From the NCBI RefSeq assembly GCF_015832195.1, contig NC_052027.1:10846149-10910148 (forward strand): DNA of 64,000 nt. Direction: 5' to 3'. Numbering within the stretch: the stretch's first letter is position 1; every line of letters starts with the position of its first letter. This document shows positions 1 through 11,680 of this stretch, piece after piece. Below the pieces are notes generated by a model. That model made no database searches, had not been told where the DNA came from, and saw only the letters and a program-made list of their open reading frames with translations. Origin of the DNA: Motacilla alba alba (Eukaryota > Chordata > Aves > Passeriformes > Motacillidae). The position numbers were made by a program, and so were the translations under genes.

Positions 1-3000
1 CTATCCAAAAACTGCTTTTTTTTTCACAAGTGACATGGTCTGTGGGGACAGCTGTGATGGAGACCAAGCACAGCTCAATCCTCTCATTTATATTAGGTTA
101 CACCAATCAGTAGGGGCCATAAGTGTCCCAGAAACAGTCCCACACTAACTTCCTGGCAATCCCTCTCTGTAGGCTCTTCAGGTCAGGCTCAGCTCTTTGC
201 CTGTACACAGGGAGCTGTTGGCTGCTGTGAGCTGCCACTGCTACCCATGGAGGACAGTCCCGCTGGTGATGGCTCCTGTACCAGGCCATGAAGGACCATC
301 TCTGGGCGGCAGCACGAGGCTGCACAGCCCAGGCAGCCTCAGCATGGGAGATGGAAGCACCCAGAATCCCTTCCAGAAACCTCAATAAAGTCCCTGCTTC
401 CCATTCACATCCCTTCCTCCCCACCGTAGCGGGTTAGCAGTGCAATTCAGTTATTGCAAATTTACATCAGGGCTGGAGACATGAGAAACCAAGCAGAGGC
501 TTTAAAAGCCACATTTTTTTTTATCATAAAGCCTGCCATAAACCACCAGCCAGATTTAGCATGAGTTTCCTGTGTGTGCACATGAGTTATATGCACAGTA
601 AGTGTCCCGTCATCATGAATTCTGCCCATGTTCCTCTTTAACAGCCCTGATCATAGGGAATTCATTTGGTCTCCATATAGCTGTCACCTGTATTACCAGA
701 GTGATTTCATTCTAATTTAGCATTACTTAATGGTGAAGATAAAGTTAAGTGTTAGCCATGTGGGTCTTTTCTTGGCTTCTCTCTCTCTGACACAGCAAGA
801 GTGTGACTGCAGGGTGTTTTATGACCAATAATTCAAAAGAGCAGGGAAAAGAAGGAGCAGCAAATATCAACTGCTTGTCAATCATCCACAGTCTTTCAGC
901 TGAAATGGTTATACCTGGACCTCTGACCTTTTCTTCTGCCATCTCTGATCCCCATGTTTGTTTGGAGTTCTTTAGGTACTGCAACCACCAAAATATATTT
1001 TTTAAAGTTTCAGGCCTAGAAAACCTGCAGTGGTTACCCACAGAGAGAGGAAATTCTGGTACAGAAAGCCATACCTAATTTGGCTGCAGTATAGCAGCCA
1101 AATTACAACCAGCCCTACAAGCTGACTGAACACATGAAAATGCTGTGGGGAAATGGAGGGGGTTTATAACATCAGTTATACAGCAACAAGTGATTCGTCT
1201 CCCAAGCCCCTGTGCCCCCACTCTTTTCCTCTGGCTCAGAAAGGTAATCATTCTGTATATATCATGAGCTTGTTTAAACTGGAGATGAAAAGCTACAAAA
1301 GTGCAACTTAATTGAACTCTGTGTTGTGTTATTACAAATGCTGCCGACCTCACTTGCAGTCCATTATCAGAGGGTTCTGCTGAATGCTTTAATTAAAGAC
1401 AATAAGGCTAATAAAAAGGCATCATTTTCTTGTCTTCAGCACTGCTGGAGAGTTGGGGCTGATGAGATTATTTCATGTTAATGCTCTTCTGTTGTTGTTT
1501 TTAAATCTTTTTCTCCCCATGGTTTGCAAATACTGTCTGAGCCTGAGTTGTATTAGAATCATTACGAACAAGAAAAAAACAGCTTTGCCTCTAAAATGCT
1601 CACTGATATTTGACAAGCAGAGCTCCTCTTCCTGATAATTTCCAGTGCCTCACCCAAAGTATCCTTGCCTTTTGCTGTCAGATGCAGTCCCAGAGAAGGA
1701 CAATGCTTCCCCACACAGGCCCAGGTGCCCATATGGACTGGTGGAAGGATGCGCTCTGCCCGAGGCACCCGTTTGCAGGGAGGACAGCGTGATGACAGTG
1801 CCACTTGCCAGAGGGCAGGTCTAGCCCACAGTGAGTAATGCAGCACCTCTCCATAATTAACATGCTTGCTAACAGCCCATATGTGCCATCTCTACTTTCA
1901 TACTGGTGATGGTAATAATGATACCAAGCCAGCAGTGTTTCCAAAGCCAATTAAGGCAGTCTGGCTGGGCTGCCTTCTCTCCAGCTTCGGACCAACAAAG
2001 GAGGACAGCACAGGAAGGCATCAGTGAGGATTGTCACAAGCAAGGGGAATTTTGTAGCCTCAGTGGGGGAGCCAAAATGCTGTGGGGAGGGCTTTACATG
2101 AGAGAGATGGAAAGATTTGCAGTAGGACAGCTCTGCTCATCTAGCCACAGGGGAATGTGCAGAGGGATAAGTGAGGCAGGATGCTCTCTGCCTCTGGATT
2201 CACAGGGAGGACACACCAGTCCCTGCCTGTATCCCTCAGATGTCAGGGACATCTACACGGGTTTGACCTTGTCCGCTTCGTGCATTCCTTGGTCTTTGGC
2301 AAATAGCACAAAGAGTGGGGGGGGTACAAAAAGGGCAATGGGAAATGCCCTGGTGCTCCTTGTGTGGATGTGTTTACTGAACAGGCACATCCACCCATCA
2401 ACACACAGCCTGAACCCAGCAACTCCTCATCACTGGCCACAAAACAGTTAAAACTTTACTAGCAATCCAGGCCATATTTGAACAAGAGACCTAATGGCAA
2501 TTGGCATTGTAGCCCTACTGTGAATAAGCCAAACCATCCAGTCCTACTGTGATTAAAAACTCCTTCTTGGATTAAGGAACAAGCAGCCAGATGCTAAGTA
2601 ACTGAACTTTGCCCCTGCAAGGAGGAGAGCAAAGAACTAACCACTGAGCCAGCCCAGTTTGCCAAGACTTTTATAGGGAAGGAACTTTTACAATTAAATA
2701 CAGCAAAAGGTTTCTTCCACTGCGAGCCTCTGAACACAGGTTGAAAGAAGCAAAGTCGAACGTGAAAGCCAAGTTAAGGATGGAAAAAAAAAAAAGAAAA
2801 AGTCTTGATCTGAAGGTTGGAGGCTCAAAGTAGCTGGAAACCCCATCAAGTGACTGAATGGGAACAGTGAGGGGCGGGCAAAGACCACAACTCCTCCCTG
2901 GGTAAAGGATGAAGCTGTAATGTGAAGCAGACTGACCTAGTTACATATTTCTTCTTCGCTCCCCATTTCTCTCACTACAGTTGCCAGGCTAGCATGTTGC

Positions 3001-5740
3001 AAAGGAAATTGTACATGAAGCTTCTACCATCTAAGCCAAGACAAGGAAAAAGCAGGAGCTCTGTAGATGGGGGCATCTTGAGCAGCACCATCTCAGGTCT
3101 CCTTGGAGGAAAGGTGCTTGACTGTGCCACATCACCCCATACAAGGTGACTCTCTCCATCATGTCCTTCCCATCCATCTTTTCTTCGTGCATCAACAGCT
3201 GCCTGTCATTTTTGGCAGAGTGGGGAAATGATCTACAACTTGGTGATATTTGCAGCTTCATCCTGAGCAAATGAGGCTCATGCTCATTAAACAAACTCTC
3301 TCCAAACTTCTATTCTGCAGATCAAGCGAGGGCAGAGTCTCAAGTGAGTCTTCCTTTGGGCTAGGAAGGTCCTGCAGCCCCTGCTACTGGACAGATGCTG
3401 CACTAAACAGATCTGCCCTGGACTAAAAAGCCAGACAGTACAGGGGTGACGTGGTGCTGCCATGTACAAGTGCTGCTGATCCCCTTAATTCATACAGAGT
3501 TGGGAATCAGGAGGAGAGAGGGTGGTGTGTGTGTCTTGACAGCGTCAGGAGCCCTCTGACAGCTTTAACTCATTCCCAGATACACCCATGTGCTATTGGA
3601 GAGGGGCATCAAGCACAGCTTTATGGCCATGGTAAGGGCCTGTTCCTCTCTGCATTTTGCATCCTTGCAAAGCCAGTACTCAAATTGTACCTGGGTTTTC
3701 CCAACACACGGCAGAGCTGCTGTGGCTGTGGCACACAGTGGCACACAGGGCGCACATCAGGCTGGGCTGGCACAGCTCGCAGCATACTCCTGCAGCAGGC
3801 ACTGGAGATCAGCAGGCTGCCATGGATCTCAGGTGAGATCATGATGTTTGGCCCTTTTGTACCCAAGGATGGCCAAGGATACCTGAGCACGCTGAACTAG
3901 TGAGTGTCTGGAGGTCAGGAAGTTTGGAGCACCACACAAGATCTGGATCCATTGACTGCAGCTCTCCAAAGTATCCACTATTACTGCAGACTCACAAGCC
4001 TGACAATCTTAAACCATAACTACCAAGATGAGATGGGGTGCAGGGAAAGCGTTGCTCTTGCTGAGCAATCAGATAAAGGAGCAGCTTCCAGGAGAGGCAA
4101 GAGAAACTACCAAGGGAAGCGTTTCCAAAAGATGAACAAACCCTTTGGGGAAGACAGTATTTTGGAAGAATCGATGCTAAATGTAGGAGCTTTAATGACT
4201 TGTGGGGAGTCTCCAGTCTATAACTTCTAACTGGAAATGAGGGGAAAAGAACACTGAAACCTTCTGAACTTTCCACCATTCAGAACTATCAATGGTGCTT
4301 TTTTTGGCTCAGGACTATTTTGATACAAGCATGTCTCATTTTCAATGAAAAAATGCCTTGAGAGGGAGAACTGGCAGTGATAGAAGGAGATTCATGCCCT
4401 CAGTCACAGCTGCCCCCTCCAGCTGAAGCAAGGGCTCTCCAGAAAAGGAGTGGTGCAGATGCTGAAGCAGATGCTAAACAAGTATGAAGCCAGACAGCGT
4501 TCATTTGGTAAACAGTTGCTGTGACCCCACTTTTCAGCATCACTCATTCATTTAAAGACTTGCTCCTGCCTCATCATCACTTTCAGAATAGCGGAAAAGA
4601 ATGGGTTTGCCTGGATGTGGGGGTTTGTCTCTCCCAGCTAGCTGAAGTGATCCAAGGTCCTGTGGACAACCAGATAGAGCAATTTTTCCAGTGCACCAAG
4701 TAAACATTGATGTTGTGGACATATTTTTCTGTGCCTCAGCAGTTCTGAGGATTTGACACTACCAAAGGGTTTACCCAAAACAAAGCCCCATCCCACCCCA
4801 TCTCCCTCCCCTTGCACATCTCAAATGTGTTTCAAAACCTAAAATATGTCACAGGTACAGTGTCACACCTGACCTACAGCAACTGCAGGAGCAAACCCCC
4901 TCTCTTCCCTCACCACTGCCCCAAACAAAAGCTTTGGAGACAGCAATCATTGCAGAGAGGTCAGTGGCTGGTCACCATTTTCCAGCCTTCCCAATCCACA
5001 ATTTGCTCTATGAGCATCCTGAAGAGAGAGAAAAGGGTAGGTCATTATAGATGTGTTCTCAGGAAGAGATAAAACCCATTCCATGTATTAGTAAGCTCCA
5101 CAATCATCGCTGCTGGAAGCTGAGTGTTTATGAGAACTGGCTCCTTTGTAAGAGCTGCACAAACACAATGTGGGGTGAATACCAACTTCAATAGGGGAAA
5201 CCAAAAGATTTGGACCAAGGAAAACAGTATGATGCATAAACTGAGTATGATTTGCCTCAAATCTCAGCTTTGGGGGGAAGTAAAACAAAACAACATTCAA
5301 TGTGGGACAACTACAAATGACACATTCAATCCTAACAAGAATTTTGTTTAAACTGAGTTATTATTTGACCGACCTATTTATTTTTCTAGAAAAGAGGCCT
5401 GCTCTCATTTTAAGGGAAAAAGACTATATCAAAACGTAAGTTTAACATGTAAAGATCTTGCCTCAGAAAGTTCCACCTGGTAATGAAAAGACACGTCCCA
5501 TTCTGAAACCTGCAAACCGACACTTCCAGCCTGTGTGATTCCCTTCACTCCATCCCTCACCAGAGATATGCACTGACTCCAATTCATTATCAGTTTCCAT
5601 CCTCCTGGAATTTTTCACTAATTGGGAAACTTACTGCGCACTGCACATATTTTACCTGTGTCTGTAAGAACCAGATTTTCTGTTCTCCCCATTCCCTTCT
5701 CTCCCCCTTCTGCTCTCCAGTCCCCACCTCTGCCTTTCTG
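1..5740. other. Intergenic sequence downstream of PLXNA1: no gene seen
   Basis: Open frames are short and overlap on both strands without resemblance to known proteins. Contents that can be named are a 12-nt A-run at 2784-2795 and AT-rich segments near 1380-1440 and 5340-5450. No CR1, tRNA or CpG cluster was recognised. Confidence 0.6.
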
Positions 5741-5749
5741 CTTAGAACT

Positions 5750-5761
5750 CACACACACACA
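5750..5761. repeat. (AC)n microsatellite
   Basis: Short alternating CA run of about six units followed by TAAATATAG. Confidence 0.7.
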
Positions 5762-6218
5762 TAAATATAGCTCCTATTTCATCTGCAACATCTGTACAGC
5801 TTGACCAGTTTCCTCAGAATTTTTTAATACATACAAACTCAACAAATAATGCAAATGAGCCACCACTTAATTATTTCCTCAACTTGTCACACAAGGAGCA
5901 ATTTGGAGTGAGGGCCGGAGGTGGTGAGAGAGGCAGCACTGCTGCTCTCCCTGGTCCCACCGACCCACCCTCCAGCTTTCCAGCAAAGACTCACTTCACA
6001 AAATTTAATTACTCTGCTAACATGTCCCATATGCTGTGTGGCAGGCAGGGAAGGCTTTAATTACATCTGCTCTAGACATGCTGGGGAGCCCTGATTCCCC
6101 ATCTCCCAGGGACTCCACACAGCACCCCTGTGGTTGAGGGTGTTGCCAGAACAAAAAATGGAGGCTCAGCATCAGGCCCTGGGCACCAAAACACCCTATT
6201 TTTCCTCCTTCTGCCCCT

Positions 6219-6234
6219 ACACACACACACACAC
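6219..6234. repeat. (AC)8 microsatellite
   Basis: Eight AC units followed by AGTCAC. It lies close to the similar run at 5750. Confidence 0.75.
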
Positions 6235-8042
6235 AGTCACACAGATAATGGTAGGGCTGCAACAATAGAGGGCTCTGCTCTCTGGAGGAAAACTATTTGT
6301 CCCCCTTAAAAAGTGCCAACCATCACTGTTAATGAACTGATTTTCAATCACTAATTATTAGAAAGCCCTTCCACACCACTGCTCATTTGTATGGCACTTG
6401 AGAGACATCATCTCTCATTTGGAAAGAGGAGGACAAAACCCATTCTCGGCTGGCCTTCCTCTTCCCTCCATTGTCCCAACACTTCAGCACACCATGGAGC
6501 TGGCTTTTCCCCTCCTTCCTCCACCCCATTTTACTTTTCATTTTCACAGCTGCCTCTGCAATTGCTACTTTCATAGCCAGCGGGTGTTGCTGAGGTGGCA
6601 GGTAGTCAAAACCATTTTGGGGCACAATACATCAGGTGGTAGACAAGGAGCAGGCAGGAATTTCTTTGACGTGACATTGTTATGCAAAGATGCTCACGGT
6701 TCCCAAGGCTCTTCATGCAACTGGATGGCATTTTCTGGAGACAGAAATCCTGCTTTAGGGGAACAAGGGCTGGAGGCAGGGGAAATCCTTTCATTCAGGA
6801 TCATGTTTAAGTGCGAGAGCAGAATATCTATTGTTGTCCCTATGCTTTTAATGTGGTTTGTGGCTTATATGATCCAGCCTGTAATCTGTTCCACATCTTA
6901 TAGTGCCTTGAATTTGATCGAGCCACATCTGAATTATGATAGACTCCTCTGCTGACTGCCTTGTGGTGAGCCATCTCCCACCAGCTACAGCTAGTGTTTT
7001 GAACAAGGGCCAGTCATTATTGTTTGCAAACTCTTCAGGCAGAGGGGCGATTTCCAAGAATATTGTGGGTAGGAGAAATTCCACAGAAGATGCCTTTGAT
7101 CTGAACTTTCCAAGTGTGGGGTATGAGTGTACATGTCCACACAATTTCTTTAGTAAACTCCCTGTGCATCCTCCATCAGAGCTGCATCTGCAGGGTCATG
7201 ATTTGAAGCAGGAATAGCACTGCTTTCCCAGGGATCAAGGATTGTGCCAGGGTCACTCACAGGCTATGGATTTCCAAGCCCCATTGCAGCTATCTGCAGC
7301 ATCCATCAGCTTTCCTGCTGCATCAGGGCATCCCTGACCCAGCAATATCCAGCCACATTTGGCAGCCACAGAGAGGTGCAGACTATGATGTGCTGAGCAG
7401 TGTGAGAAGAGCAGGGTAGCAGGCCTTTCCTGAGCTGCATTCTTTGTCTTCTTGCATGAACTGCTCTGCTTAAAGAACAGTGCCTAGTCCATGTTTTCCA
7501 ATTGTTTTGTTCCTATGGAGACATGGAACGGGAGCTTGCCTTTCCCCCTGCACTAAATGGAGCTTTGTCCCATGAGCAAGCTCTGGAGCTATGAGAGCAA
7601 GGCTCATGGCTTGTGGTATCAACTCCCATCCTCCCTGTCCCTCTCCACTCTGGAGCTGCTACATGGAGCATGAAATGAGCACATGCTCGAGCTCCACATC
7701 GCTGATTTCTCCTGTGAAAGGGAGATAATGCACAAAGCACTTGGTGGAAGGGTGGCACAATGCATTCTCTTTCAGGAGATATTCATCTCAATGCCCTTCT
7801 TTCTCCACCTGAAGTCCCAGAGAGGTCTCATGTATGGAATATTCCTTCAGGAGAACACTGATCTACTCCCTCCCTTTCCCAAAAGTACCTAAACTGTGTT
7901 AAGGTTATCCAGGTTCCATGCCAAGGAATGGACATGTGGCTGGTCCAGCTCCACTCTAAGCTTTGTACAGAAGCCAGTTCCCTTTTCAGGACCATCGTTA
8001 TTTCTTCTTAACATAGAGCCCAAAATTACCACTACTCAAGGT

Positions 8043-8080
8043 GAGGGAAGGGAAGAGGAGGGGAGGAAAAGAAAAGGGAA
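8043..8080. repeat. 38-nt pure purine tract
   Basis: Uninterrupted A/G from 8043 to 8080 on the plus strand, made of GGGA, GGAA and GAAAA units. It is long enough to favour triplex-type structure in principle. Confidence 0.7.
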
Positions 8081-10109
8081 TAAAGGGAGTGAAGCCAGCA
8101 CTTGGGACATCACAGCTAGAAAAGGTCAGGCCACACTTTTGAATGGCTCATCCCCTTATTTAGGCACATGGTAATGGGAGATCCTGCCCCCTTCTGTTTT
8201 ATGCATTTCAGTAGCATCACTGTCCTTAGGGAGAATCCAATTGATTTAGTCCAGTCCCCCAGTTCAATTTCTAAGGCTGGTCAGCCAGGACTCCCTAATC
8301 TGTGAACAGGATTTCATTGTGGCTGGTAGCTCCTGATCCTTCAATTTACGGCTTGGCATTAAATTGGGCTCCAGTGATGCAGGTCCACTTAGATTATGAG
8401 TCTGAAAGATCAGGCAACTGTAGCTCAAGCAGTGGGAATATAGAGGAATCCTTCTGGAAGTAAGCCTCCCTCTCTGAGTAAAATAATCCTGTGACACCCT
8501 GTCTGTGTGATCCAAAGGGTTGTGGTTTTGAGGTCAGGATGAAATCTCATTCAGGAAGAAAAAAAAATAAATTATCATGGAAAGCTGGTTTGCAATTAAA
8601 AGAAGCATTTCTTTCTAAAGTGCCTGTTCCTCACTTGCAACAATTAAATGAACTGAGCAGCTGGAGTTGTTTCAGCCTCCAAGTCTGTTTTTCCATTTTA
8701 GGGGGCAGGAACTTGTGCAAAAATATCTCACAGGTTGGTTGGGGTTTTTTTTTATCCATTCCTGGGGGAGAGGCACAGAATACAAAACCACCTAATTATA
8801 GAACCAATGTTTGGAAATAGAAATTTCAAATCCACTATTGTAGCCTTAAACCAGAGCTTATCACTTCCAGTCATAAAGAGATGCTGCAGCCATTGCCTAG
8901 ACATACCGGACTTACCCTGATTGGTGCTCTGAGCTGGGTGGGCAGGTCTGAGCTAGATAAAGGAATTTGTATCCTTCCTGTCTCAGAGCAGAGCATGTAT
9001 CCCAAGATATATCCCAAGCATATATCTTAAGAGCAACCAGGGCTGCTCAAGCTCGACTTTTGGCAGGAACCAACCTGCCTGTCCTTCACTAGTGCATTTT
9101 ATCCATGACTTCAAAGCACTGAACAAGACACTCCAAAGTTTACCACTGGTTAACTTTTCAATCCCTAAATATCTGAGATGACTGGGGGGCTGCCCAGCAG
9201 CTTGCCAGAGCAATATCATCTGCTGCTGTGAGATGTGTGCCCTGAGGTACATCAAGAAAGCACCTGGAGATGCTCAGGAGTGTAGAGGCAGCTGGGGCAT
9301 TCTGCTTAGGAACATGCAGTCTGATTCCTGCTGCCATTTGGGCCTGACTCCTAAGCTGAGCCAACTTTCAGAAGGTGTCCAGGGACACCCTGGAGAAAAA
9401 CCAAGACAAAGCCTGGAAGAAACTTCACAAAGGATCCGCCTGGACAATGAGGCGCCTTCCTGGGGCAGCTCAGCGGAGCTGCCCACCCGCACCAGCCTCC
9501 CTCACCCTGCAGCTGACCCAGAACACAGCTGTGCCCAGCAACATCCCCTCCTCGTGGGTAATTTCCTAGGCTCTGTATTGTTTCAGGAAAACACGTACTT
9601 GGCAGCTCATGTGTTCCAAACCATCAGCCAGCAAGGATGGAAACAGCATTTTTCCCAGAGTCTTTCTCCACTATGTCATGAGGTAAATATCCAGGGTGTG
9701 TTTCCTCACCCTTAATATGCACACAGACGGGGTAGGAGGGTTTGGCAACAGCCCTCAAGGGTCCAGTGCATTGGGATAGCAGAGACAAGCAGCCTCAGGG
9801 TCACTGCAAAGAGCACAGGGCTCCCCTGAGCACCAGGTCAGCCCAGGCAGAGCTGCACAAACCCAAGCAAACAGACATCCCCACCCCTGCACCTCGCTGC
9901 TCTGCCTATAAAATCAAGGGAGGGCTCTGGAAGGGAGGGCTCTGTGGAGCACAAAGTCCCTCACAGCATGGTGATGAGCACCCCCAGGGCTCATCCCAGC
10001 CCCCTTGGCAGTGGAACGAGGCGCAGGTTGTGCCTCGTGCCCCCTCCTCATGCCCTATCGACTGGACACCACTGCGCTGCCTTCTGGACACAATCAATAA
10101 GCAGAGACA

Positions 10110-10400
10110 GGCACTACTGTTAAATTATCCCACCAGCCTCCTGGTGATCTAATAGACTCTCCAGTAAGGTCTTATTAAATTCCAAGCCAAACTGCATCCA
10201 GTTACAGTAATTACTGAATATTTAAGAAACAGCAACTGGCTATTTAGAGCACACTAAAAAATATCTCATGGAACATTTCATGCTCTTTAATTACTGTGCA
10301 ACCTATCTTTTTGGTGACACCCTCCAACCTGAATTTATGTGTTAATTTGCATCTGCTCTTCTATGTTTCAGCATTTTCAAAAAGAAGAGAAAATTTAAAA
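10110..10400. promoter_or_regulatory. Candidate conserved non-coding element
   Basis: AT-rich, non-repetitive block with GTAATTACTG, CTTTAATTACTG, GTTAATTTGCATC and TATTTAAG motifs, flanked by GC-richer sequence. It ends in a run of AAATTAAAA words. Conservation is not testable here. Confidence 0.28.
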
Positions 10401-10734
10401 TTAAAATTAAAAAATGAAAATTGAGAGCATTTCTCCTGTTGAGGGTTGAGACCTGCAGGTAGACAAAAGCCTAATGAAAGCAGGTGCTCTGCCAGCTTTC
10501 CCTATCCCTACGTGGAAAGTCCGAATGCTCCCGTTCATCACAGCAGCTTTCCACATCATGCCAGCTCCAAACCCAGCCCTGTCCCTCTGCACGCTCAGCC
10601 ATGACCTCCACCACCCCCATCACTCCCACCCTAGGGCTCAAATGCTAAAAAAACAAAAAAGCTAAGTCAAGCAAACCATGCCTTTGCTGACCGATGTGCA
10701 TCCTCAGGAAGTAGGGCAACACCTGCCTGGAGCT

Positions 10735-10815
10735 CATTTCCCCGCACGCAGCCAGAGCCGCGGCCAAATCCGAGCGCGGGTCCTCTGCGCTCTCCGAGAG
10801 CCGTAACCCCAGCTG
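10735..10815. promoter_or_regulatory. Isolated CpG cluster
   Basis: Ten CpG dinucleotides fall within about 65 bp (10742-10805), including GCCGCGGCC and GAGCGCGGG, in an otherwise CpG-poor intergenic area. Such clusters mark promoters or methylation-free regulatory sites. No exon is recognisable next to it, so its role is unknown. Confidence 0.4.
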
Positions 10816-11499
10816 TGCTCTCCAGCTCGCTCCCTGCCTTATTAGCACTGAACAGCATCCTTATTTAACACACTTCAATTTAGAGTGGAATGGATATTTC
10901 TTACTTCAGAAAGTCTCACCTGCCTCTCAAATGGCTCTTGGCATGTTGCCCGCTCTCACTCGCGCTCTGCCTTTAACAAGGCAAGCCTCATTCCTCTTGA
11001 ACGGAAAAGAGCTGGCAGGGCTTGATTGAAAGTTTGGATTCCTTCCCCCTCCCCATCCACTCAGATGCCACAAGAGCCCCCAAATCTGTATAGCCTTCTT
11101 ATTGCCAGGAAAGCAAAGCTTTTGCCAAGACATGTCCCAGGTTCCTCATCACAGAAAGTGAAGTTAAAACATCTAATGGAGGCACCAACAAAGATTGGCA
11201 CAAAAAAGAAAGAGGGGGAAGATGAGCACTGTTTGCAGAGCTTGCTGGCCTCCTGCTACCCCTGCTCCTATCTTTTCTTTCTTCACTGTTGTATCCTCAG
11301 AACATCCAAGCCCTAGGTAGAAATATCTAACGAGTAATTTTTTTTCTTCCCCATCCCCACCCGCACTCCTTCTGCAGGCAGCTTGAAATGCAGAGATCCA
11401 AGAAAAAGGAGCATACCTCACCGCTCCCACTTTCCTAACAAGACCTCATTATGGAGCAAGAAAAACTTGACCCTATCGGAAGTGTCAGGCAGAGGCACC

Positions 11500-11680
11500 G
11501 TGTTTATTTCTCACATATTCCCCTTCACCTGAAACTTGGCGGGTGCTGTGGGGAGGTTATTCTTTCTTCCTTTGATTGCCATGGGGAGTAAGCTTTTCTT
11601 TTTTTAACAAAGCTATTTTAAAATAGATGTTTAACTCTGTGCTATTTTAAATGATGCATAGAAAAAAGCCCACAGCAGAG
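11500..11680. promoter_or_regulatory. AT-rich block with 14-bp palindrome (MEF2-like)
   Basis: CTATTTTAAAATAG at 11613-11626 is a perfect palindrome, one mismatch from the MEF2 consensus on each strand. A second GCTATTTTAAATG follows at about 11642. The upstream part (11470-11560) contains CCGTGTTTATTTCTC and is not repetitive. Confidence 0.3.

Larger units (their letters stand above)
5741..10100. other. Intergenic sequence: no gene seen
   Basis: Holds two short (AC)n repeats, a canonical POU octamer ATGCAAAT at 5849-5856 within AT-rich sequence, AT-rich stretches with ATTA cores at 5990-6060 and 6300-6370, and a 38-nt pure purine tract at 8043-8080. The frames are short and unconvincing. 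Confidence 0.6.

Noticed and set aside
6398..6955. 185-codon plus-strand open frame
   Set aside because: No recognisable domain, overlaps frames on both strands, spans AT-rich non-coding-looking DNA, and lacks splice or promoter context.
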